Assembly (NCBI GenBank): GCA_020634435.1
Contig: JACKBS010000023.1
Coordinates: forward strand, 1 to 28,671
Direction: 5' to 3'
From: Ardenticatenaceae bacterium
GTDB lineage: Bacteria; Chloroflexota; Anaerolineae; Promineifilales; Promineifilaceae
Length of the DNA: 28,671 bases
The notes below the pieces were generated by a model that ran no database searches, was not told the origin of the DNA, and was given only the letters and a program-made list of their open reading frames with translations. This document shows positions 24,013 through 28,671 of the stretch, piece by piece (the first letter of the stretch is position 1; the number at the start of each line of letters is the position of its first letter). The translations under genes and the position numbers were made by a program.

Positions 24013-25011
24013 TTAAGCTGCTTGCCAAAAATGATTGAGCGTTTCCACAACTTCGGGCAGGCGCTCCCAGTGCGGCAACCCACGTGTAGGCTCGATGCGC
24101 ACCGCTTGCCAGTTGGCCTTGTTTTCAACGAGATCGGGCAGCGTATCGAAGCGGACAAAAAAGTCTTCATCGTAGATGATGAGACTGGGCACGGTAACTT
24201 TTTCGTAAACGGCCGTTTTCACTCCCGGCGTAAACAGGCGACCGCTCACAAAATAAAGCGGCACATTGGCCGCACCCGGCTGATGCGAGGTCAGATAGCC
24301 GTAATCGACAAAGCCGTCGGCAATTGGGCCGTAAAAGCTTTTTTCCAAGAAAAACTTAATGCTGCGCCGGGTGGCAATCAGGTCATACAGCGCCTGGCCC
24401 CAAAGCGGAAACGCCAGCCATTTGTAGGCGGTGTCGCTGCTTTCGTTGGCGCTGACGCGCTGCGTGGCCCGCCCCTTGCCCTGCGCATTAAAGCCGCTGG
24501 GCGAGATAAGCGTCATCGAGCGGAACAGATCTGGCTCGGCCAGGGCTGCTCGGGCCAGAAACTCGCTGCCCAGCGAGAGTGCCACCGCATCTACCGGCTC
24601 GCCAATTTCATTTTTTACCAGATCAATGATCGCCTGCTCAAAAAGTTCAGCCGTGTAGGTGCGGTCGGCCCGGTCAGAGAAGCCATAGCCGGGCAAATCG
24701 AGCGCATACACCGGGCGCGTACCCCGATAATGCTCAAAGAGCGGGCGCATTTCGTAGGCGCTGGCGGCGGCGTTGACGCTGTGAATGAGCAGCAACGGCC
24801 GTCCTTTACCACTTTTGTCGTAGTAGTAGTTGATTGTACCGGCTGCTTCGCTGTTAAACTGCGCTTTGGCTGCCGGAATGGCATCCGGCAAGGGCAGGTT
24901 GTGGTTAATGAACAGTTTGCTGTAAACAATCCAGGCGGCAGTGGGCAGACTTACGGCCGTTCCGACCAATCCACCCACGGCGGCGAGAATTTTACTTTTG
25001 TTTTGAGACAT
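24013..25011 (-). CDS. Alpha/beta hydrolase with N-terminal membrane anchor
   Basis: 332 aa. An N-terminal hydrophobic helix (ILAAVGGLVGTAVSLPTAAWIV) is followed by an alpha/beta-hydrolase domain. The oxyanion region is LLIHSVNAA and the nucleophile Ser is in VALSLGSEF (ALSLG, with Ala in place of the usual first Gly). The strand-6 region is LDLPGYGFSDR, the acid Asp is likely in IIYDEDFF, and the His is in RGLPHWERL. The start is the ATG at 25011, preceded by GAGGAAA, overlapping the exporter gene by 20 bases. The frame is open upstream within the exporter gene, but the extension is Arg-rich and not plausible. Substrate unknown; esterase or lactonase activity is possible. Confidence 0.82.
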   Translation of the reverse strand: MSQNKSKILAAVGGLVGTAVSLPTAAWIVYSKLFINHNLPLPDAIPAAKAQFNSEAAGTINYYYDKSGKGRPLLLIHSVNAAASAYEMRPLFEHYRGTRPVYALDLPGYGFSDRADRTYTAELFEQAIIDLVKNEIGEPVDAVALSLGSEFLARAALAEPDLFRSMTLISPSGFNAQGKGRATQRVSANESSDTAYKWLAFPLWGQALYDLIATRRSIKFFLEKSFYGPIADGFVDYGYLTSHQPGAANVPLYFVSGRLFTPGVKTAVYEKVTVPSLIIYDEDFFVRFDTLPDLVENKANWQAVRIEPTRGLPHWERLPEVVETLNHFWQAA

Positions 25012-26743
25012 TGGTTTTTTCCTCACTAAAATCTGGGTTTGGTAACATGATAGCACTGAGTGCCCCCAGCGCGACAAAGAAAGTTGCCACCCAGCCGACA
25101 TTACGAACGGCCGTTGCGTTGGCGCTCTTAAAAATGGTGGTGATCTCCTTGCCCAACGCCGCCATATCCAGCCCGCTGTTACCGGCTGACGCGCTATCTG
25201 TTGGCGCGCCACTCGCTGGCGCGCCATTTATTGGCGCACTGCCCGACGGCATGAGCGACTGCAAGGAATCTTCGCCAAAGGTGCTGGATGAGGTGTCTAA
25301 TTTTTGAATGATTTGCTCCCGAACGGCCGTATACGCCGGAGTCGAGGCCAAAAGCTGACTGTTTTCCAGACCGGTCTTGGCCGAGTTTACCAGCGTGGTG
25401 GCCAAAATGGTGCCGACGATGGCAATGCCCAACGACGAACCCACCCGACGAATGGTACTGCTGCCCGCCGAAGCCACGCCGGATTTTACCACCGGCACAT
25501 CGGCCAAAACGATGTTGTTGATTTGCGAAGTGGCCAGCCCAATGCCGACGCCGTACAGCAACAGCGGCAATCGCAGGCCAGCGGCCGTCAAATCGACGCT
25601 AATACTGCTGCTGAGCCAGGCTAAAGCGGCCGTTTCCAGCACCATCCCCGAAAGGACAATTGGTTTGGCCCCCAGGCGGTCCACCAGCCGACCACCAATC
25701 GGGGCGGTGAAAAATGCGCCCAGAGCCAGGGGCAAAATAGCCAACCCGGTTTCCCACGCCGTCAATCCTTGAATGCTTTGCAAGAACAGCGAAAGCGCAA
25801 AAATGAGGCTGAATTCGCCCAGGGTGATGATGCCCAATGTGATGAGGCCAAAGCGGTAGCTGCGGTATTGGAACAGGGTAAACTCAAACAGCGGCTCGCG
25901 CCCTTGCTGCTCCAGACGGCGTTCATACCAGATGAACAGCGCCAGCAGCACCCCTCCGCCGATCAGCGAGAAGGGAATGATGGAAAAGTTGGCAAACGGC
26001 CAGGCCAAGCCAAACAGGGAAAATGTTGCTTTGGCCTGCCACCAGCCGTAGGTCTGGCCATCAATCAGGCCAAAGATGATGCCACCCAGGCCCAAACCAC
26101 CCAGCAATGCACCGGGAATGTCCAGATGGCCCGTCGCCCCTTCTTTGCGCGATTCGGCCACAACCGCCAGCGCCCCCACGATGGCCAGGATGATGATCGG
26201 CACGTTGATGTAAAAGCCCCAGCGCCAGTTGGCGTTGGTCACCACCCAGCCGCCGAGCAGCGGCCCCAGGGCAGCGGCGATGCCCGCCGTCATGCCCCAG
26301 ATGCCAAAGGCGATACCGCGCTCTTTGCCGACAAAGGTGCTGTTCACAATGGCCAGCGCCGTGGGGAACAGCATGGCCGCGCCCACGGCTTGCAGCACGC
26401 GCATACCGATGAGCATTTGGATGGAAACGGCCGTTCCCGACAACATCGACCCCGCGCCAAACACCAATAGCCCAGCAATGAAAAGGCGACGACGGCCGTA
26501 AATATCGCCCAGCTTGCCCCACAAAATCAGGGTCATGGCAAAAATGAGCGAGTAAATCGAGTTTACCCACTCCACATCGGCCAGGGTCGCGCCAAGATCA
26601 CTTTGAATGCTGGGGATGGCCACATTCACAATGGTGCCATCCATGATGACCAGCAGCAGGCTGAGCGCGAGCACAATCAGTGCCCACCAGCGCCGCTGGT
26701 CTTTTTTGTCCGCCTGGGTCGCCGTCAATGTTGTCGAATGCAT
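24992..26743 (-). CDS. MFS drug exporter, DHA2 family (14 membrane segments)
   Basis: 583 aa, EmrB/QacA-like. The first membrane helix holds the family motif (LVIMDGTIVNVAIPSI), motif A is GKLGDIYGRRRLF (about residues 75-87), and the motif C region is GIAAALGPLLGGWVV. These drug:H+ antiporters export toxic organic compounds. Between the last two helices is a Ser/Gly/Ala/Pro-rich loop (SGSAPINGAPASGAPTDS) coded by DNA with two GGCGCGCC octamers at 25203 and 25218. AAGGAAGG precedes ATG 26743. It is the first gene of a three-gene unit with the hydrolase and the flavoprotein; a regulator was looked for but none is adjacent. Confidence 0.9.
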   Translation of the reverse strand: MHSTTLTATQADKKDQRRWWALIVLALSLLLVIMDGTIVNVAIPSIQSDLGATLADVEWVNSIYSLIFAMTLILWGKLGDIYGRRRLFIAGLLVFGAGSMLSGTAVSIQMLIGMRVLQAVGAAMLFPTALAIVNSTFVGKERGIAFGIWGMTAGIAAALGPLLGGWVVTNANWRWGFYINVPIIILAIVGALAVVAESRKEGATGHLDIPGALLGGLGLGGIIFGLIDGQTYGWWQAKATFSLFGLAWPFANFSIIPFSLIGGGVLLALFIWYERRLEQQGREPLFEFTLFQYRSYRFGLITLGIITLGEFSLIFALSLFLQSIQGLTAWETGLAILPLALGAFFTAPIGGRLVDRLGAKPIVLSGMVLETAALAWLSSSISVDLTAAGLRLPLLLYGVGIGLATSQINNIVLADVPVVKSGVASAGSSTIRRVGSSLGIAIVGTILATTLVNSAKTGLENSQLLASTPAYTAVREQIIQKLDTSSSTFGEDSLQSLMPSGSAPINGAPASGAPTDSASAGNSGLDMAALGKEITTIFKSANATAVRNVGWVATFFVALGALSAIMLPNPDFSEEKTNVSKQK

Positions 26744-26800
26744 GAGATTTCCTTCCTTCTAACAAACTAATCGCGTTGCTGCTTCACAAAATTTCGATCT

Positions 26801-26857
26801 TGTCATTCCCGCGTAGGCGGGAGTCCAAGATGGATGCCTGCCTTCGCAGGCATGACA
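26801..26857. repeat. REP/dRS3-like palindromic intergenic repeat
   Basis: A 57-base element bounded by TGTCAT and ATGACA. It contains two hairpins: CCCGC-GTA-GGCGGG (26808-26821) and ATGCCTGC-CTTC-GCAGGCAT (26834-26853). The left unit ATTCCCGCG...GGGAGTCCA resembles the widespread 'TCATTCCCGCG' type of short interspersed palindromes. AAATTT-type flanks extend the symmetry. It lies between the ferritin and MFS genes, and may also help terminate the ferritin transcript. Confidence 0.65.
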
Positions 26858-26903
26858 AAAGGAAATTTGTTAATTTGAACAACTTTGATAAGTACAAATA
26901 CGA

Positions 26904-27455
26904 TTACTGAACGGCCGTTCCCGCCGTTTGTTCGGCCGCCAGCCCCAGTGGATTGCGCGACAGGTAATCTTCAACCCACAGCAGGTTGTCGCCCGCCCGG
27001 CGCGTGATGTTGAGCAAAGTCTTCATCGTGGAAACTTCTTCCAGCTGCTCCGTCACAAACCAGCGCAGGAAATCCTGAGCAATGTGATCTTTTTCCTCGA
27101 TGGCCAAATCCATCAGCGCGTTAATCTGCCCGGTGACGCGCATTTCATTTTGCAGGGCCAGGTTTACGGCCGTTTCTGCCGATTCAAACGTGGCTTCCGG
27201 CTTTTGCACTGCGGGAATTTCTATCGCGCCGCTGGCATCTACCAGGTAGTGCAGAAACTTCATGGCGTGCATGTTTTCATCTTCTGCCTGCTGGTAAAAG
27301 AAGGTGGCCAATTGCGGCAAATCTTCGGTGTCGAAGTAGGCGGCAATGTTGAGATATTGCAGCTTTGCCTGAAACTCGCTGCCGATTTGCTGGTTAATTG
27401 CATTATTCAGTTCCTTGCTGATCAAGGATATGTTGACATCATTTTTTGTTGACAT
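26904..27455 (-). CDS. ftnA: Non-heme ferritin
   Basis: 183 aa, an iron-storage protein forming a 24-subunit cytoplasmic shell that oxidises Fe(II). The ferroxidase residues are all present with the same spacing as in E. coli FtnA but ten residues later: Glu27, Tyr34, Glu60, His63, Glu104, Gln137 and Glu140. The N-terminal extension (MSTKNDVNISLIS) accounts for the shift. There is no heme-ligand Met pattern pointing to bacterioferritin. GGAGG precedes ATG 27455. It is transcribed alone: a terminator lies upstream and a palindromic repeat downstream. Two Thr-Ala-Val octamers fall in frame, one at the C-terminus. Confidence 0.92.
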   Translation of the reverse strand: MSTKNDVNISLISKELNNAINQQIGSEFQAKLQYLNIAAYFDTEDLPQLATFFYQQAEDENMHAMKFLHYLVDASGAIEIPAVQKPEATFESAETAVNLALQNEMRVTGQINALMDLAIEEKDHIAQDFLRWFVTEQLEEVSTMKTLLNITRRAGDNLLWVEDYLSRNPLGLAAEQTAGTAVQ

Positions 27456-27505
27456 GGATACCTCCGATAAATCTAATTTCTATTGGTACTGTACGCGCTT
27501 TGCCG

Positions 27506-27515
27506 TTTGCGCAAA
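27506..27515. promoter_or_regulatory. Palindrome in the ferritin upstream region
   Basis: TTTGCGCAAA at 27506-27515 is a perfect 10-bp palindrome 51 bases upstream of the ferritin start codon, a normal operator position. It does not match the Fur box, and no regulator is known for it here. Confidence 0.25.
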
Positions 27516-27544
27516 TCGGTGAAATGGTCTGTTTTGCCATAAAC

Positions 27545-27572
27545 AAAAAGACCGCTTGTGAGCGGTCTTTTT
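27545..27572. terminator. Strong intrinsic terminator between the membrane protein and ferritin genes
   Basis: AAAAAGACCGCT (27545-27556) and AGCGGTCTTTTT (27561-27572) form a perfect 12-bp stem with a TGTG loop. T runs are available in both directions. For the minus-strand gene ending at 27675 it ends transcription before ferritin. Confidence 0.88.
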
Positions 27573-27593
27573 ACGTCAAATGTCTTAGTTTTA

Positions 27594-27652
27594 GATTGGA
27601 CCATTTTCCTTTTGCCAACGTTTGGTTCACAAGCCAGCAAAATGGTCCAATC
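27594..27652. repeat. Inverted repeat with 14-bp arms after the membrane protein gene
   Basis: GATTGGACCATTTT (27594-27607) and AAAATGGTCCAATC (27639-27652) are perfect complements separated by 31 bases. It starts 23 bases past the stop of the membrane protein gene. The long loop and the absence of a T run make it unlike the neighbouring terminator. The core AAATGGTC also occurs once at about 27522. Confidence 0.55.
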
Positions 27653-27674
27653 TTGAAAGGCGAGCTAGATCATG

Positions 27675-28671
27675 TTAATCACCAACTGAGGCTTGCGGCG
27701 TGGGTAAAACGGCCGTTGCCACTGGCCGCGTATCCACCTGAATCGTCTTCAAGTAGCCCCAGAACATGATGGCAATGCCGATGCTCATGGCGATGTACAG
27801 ATATTGCTGATGGCCAAATCGGGTCAGGCTGCCACCTGCGGCGACGGTCAACGCGCCGCCCGCAATCAGCAGCAGGCCAATCATGCGCGACCGCATCATC
27901 CGCTTGCGCCAGAACACCCAGGCGGACCATAACGCACCGCCCACCAGCACCAACGTGCCCACGCTGTTCACGGCAATAGTGATAATCGTTAGCGCGGTCG
28001 GCTTTTCCAGCGCATGCCAACCATCCACAGCCAGCGCGGCCATATCCACCGGCGATTGGCTCACGATGCCAATGGCCACGCCAGAAACCAGCAGCATGAC
28101 CCACAGCCCCGCATTTTGCAGCCGTGGCGACCGGACCACCACCAGCCAGGTACCCAGCCCCAGCCAGCCCACCACCAAGGACGCGCCAAACACATAATAA
28201 AGCTTGGCCAGGAACGGCGACCAGCCAGCCACATCACCCCACACCTGGCTGCCCGCGGCAATGGCAAACATGGCAAAGGCGAGGGTCCAGGCAGCTTCCT
28301 GCGGCCGTATTTTTTGGCGCATCCGGTTGAGCATCAGCAACGCCATCGCCCCGCTGATGAGCGCCGAGCTGAGCGGCAGCAGGTTGAGCCAGCCGGACGA
28401 GCTGCTCGCGGCAACTACCGGTTCAGCAACCACAGAGGCCTCTGGCGAGGCAACCAATGGGGGCAGCGCAGCAACGGTCGGGTCTACGCGGAAGTAATAA
28501 TATTCACGCCCGGCAAACATGCCGCCTGTGGGAATGTCCAGCATGTAGTTGCCCGCGGCCAGCGGTTCCGTAGGCGATAGCTCCATCTGCCGCTGAAATT
28601 CCGTTTCCTGTGCCTGGAGGGCCACCGGCTCAATGAGGTCTTCATCGACCAGCCGGTACAAGAAATAGCGC
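27675..28671 (-). CDS. Multi-pass membrane protein of unknown function (5' end beyond the window)
   Basis: The frame is open to the right edge, so the N-terminus is missing; about 332 residues are seen. The first ~90 visible residues look extracytoplasmic, with a soluble beta-like stretch (PTEPLAAGNYMLDIPTGG) and an acidic/Ala linker. About seven hydrophobic segments follow, from LPLSSALISGAMALLML to YIAMSIGIAIMFWGYLK. I do not recognise the family; the layout (extracellular domain then seven helices) recalls 7TM receptor-like bacterial sensors, but no kinase or output domain follows. The protein ends TPQASVGD. An ACGGCCGT near the end reads Thr-Ala-Val. Confidence 0.7.
   Translation of the reverse strand, partial: RYFLYRLVDEDLIEPVALQAQETEFQRQMELSPTEPLAAGNYMLDIPTGGMFAGREYYYFRVDPTVAALPPLVASPEASVVAEPVVAASSSSGWLNLLPLSSALISGAMALLMLNRMRQKIRPQEAAWTLAFAMFAIAAGSQVWGDVAGWSPFLAKLYYVFGASLVVGWLGLGTWLVVVRSPRLQNAGLWVMLLVSGVAIGIVSQSPVDMAALAVDGWHALEKPTALTIITIAVNSVGTLVLVGGALWSAWVFWRKRMMRSRMIGLLLIAGGALTVAAGGSLTRFGHQQYLYIAMSIGIAIMFWGYLKTIQVDTRPVATAVLPTPQASVGD

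Noticed and set aside
541..27716. Repeated ACGGCCGT as a CRISPR or tandem array
   Set aside because: Spacing is irregular (tens to well over a thousand bases), copies are only 8-14 bp long, and most lie inside well-conserved genes.
1..28671. tRNA or rRNA genes
   Set aside because: No cloverleaf-like segment or ribosomal RNA sequence was recognised; every large segment is accounted for by protein genes. A covariance search would settle it.

Overview
This 28.7 kb window looks like chromosomal DNA of a heterotrophic bacterium, probably a Chloroflexota (Anaerolineae-like) lineage. That assignment is an inference. It rests on the style of the SH3-containing lipoprotein, the spread of central-metabolism genes and their protein flavour; there is no rRNA or other taxonomic marker. 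There is no phage, plasmid or CRISPR signal. The only mobile DNA is the end of an IS3-type insertion sequence at the left edge (1-241).

Layout. (1) 388-1752, plus strand: guanine deaminase, closed by a perfect 18-bp terminator hairpin. (2) 2022-7669, plus strand: a tightly coupled six-gene operon with start/stop overlaps. It encodes an AMP-forming acetyl-CoA synthetase, the E1-alpha and E1-beta subunits of a 2-oxoacid (pyruvate-type) dehydrogenase, an unknown 66-aa protein, an E2 acyltransferase with two peripheral-subunit-binding domains, and an acyl carrier protein. A CRP/FNR-type palindrome lies in front of it, and no E3 gene is present. (3) 7842-9286, plus strand: a DinB-fold protein and a tandem universal stress protein. 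(4) 9356-17301, minus strand: a run made of an MscS channel, a rhomboid-like membrane protein, an unknown protein, a frameshifted AI-2E-family transporter, a GH15 glucoamylase, and a multidomain protein that fuses a duplicated unknown domain, an M23 peptidase, an SH3-like domain and a glycosidase-like barrel. (5) 17617-18915, minus strand: an SH3 lipoprotein. (6) 19236-22237, minus strand: phosphoglycerate mutase, glucose-6-phosphate dehydrogenase, a HAD hydrolase and a newly noticed 29-aa membrane peptide, together a sugar-phosphate cluster. (7) 22489-26743, minus strand: a DHA2-type MFS exporter, an alpha/beta hydrolase and a FAD monooxygenase fused to a SpoIIAA-like domain, a detoxification-type operon. 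(8) 26904-27455, minus strand: ferritin. (9) 27675 to the right edge, minus strand: a multi-pass membrane protein that runs off the window.

The most striking signal is not a gene. The 8-bp palindrome ACGGCCGT, usually inside AAACGGCCGTTT, occurs about 59 times by hand count, roughly one per 490 bp where less than one is expected by chance. It lies in genes in all three reading frames (read as Thr-Ala-Val, x-Gly-Arg or x-Arg-Pro) and in intergenic DNA, where pairs of copies form the stems of transcription terminators. It resembles the cyanobacterial HIP1 phenomenon with a different sequence. The second most interesting item is the dehydrogenase operon that carries its own acyl carrier protein and CoA ligase.
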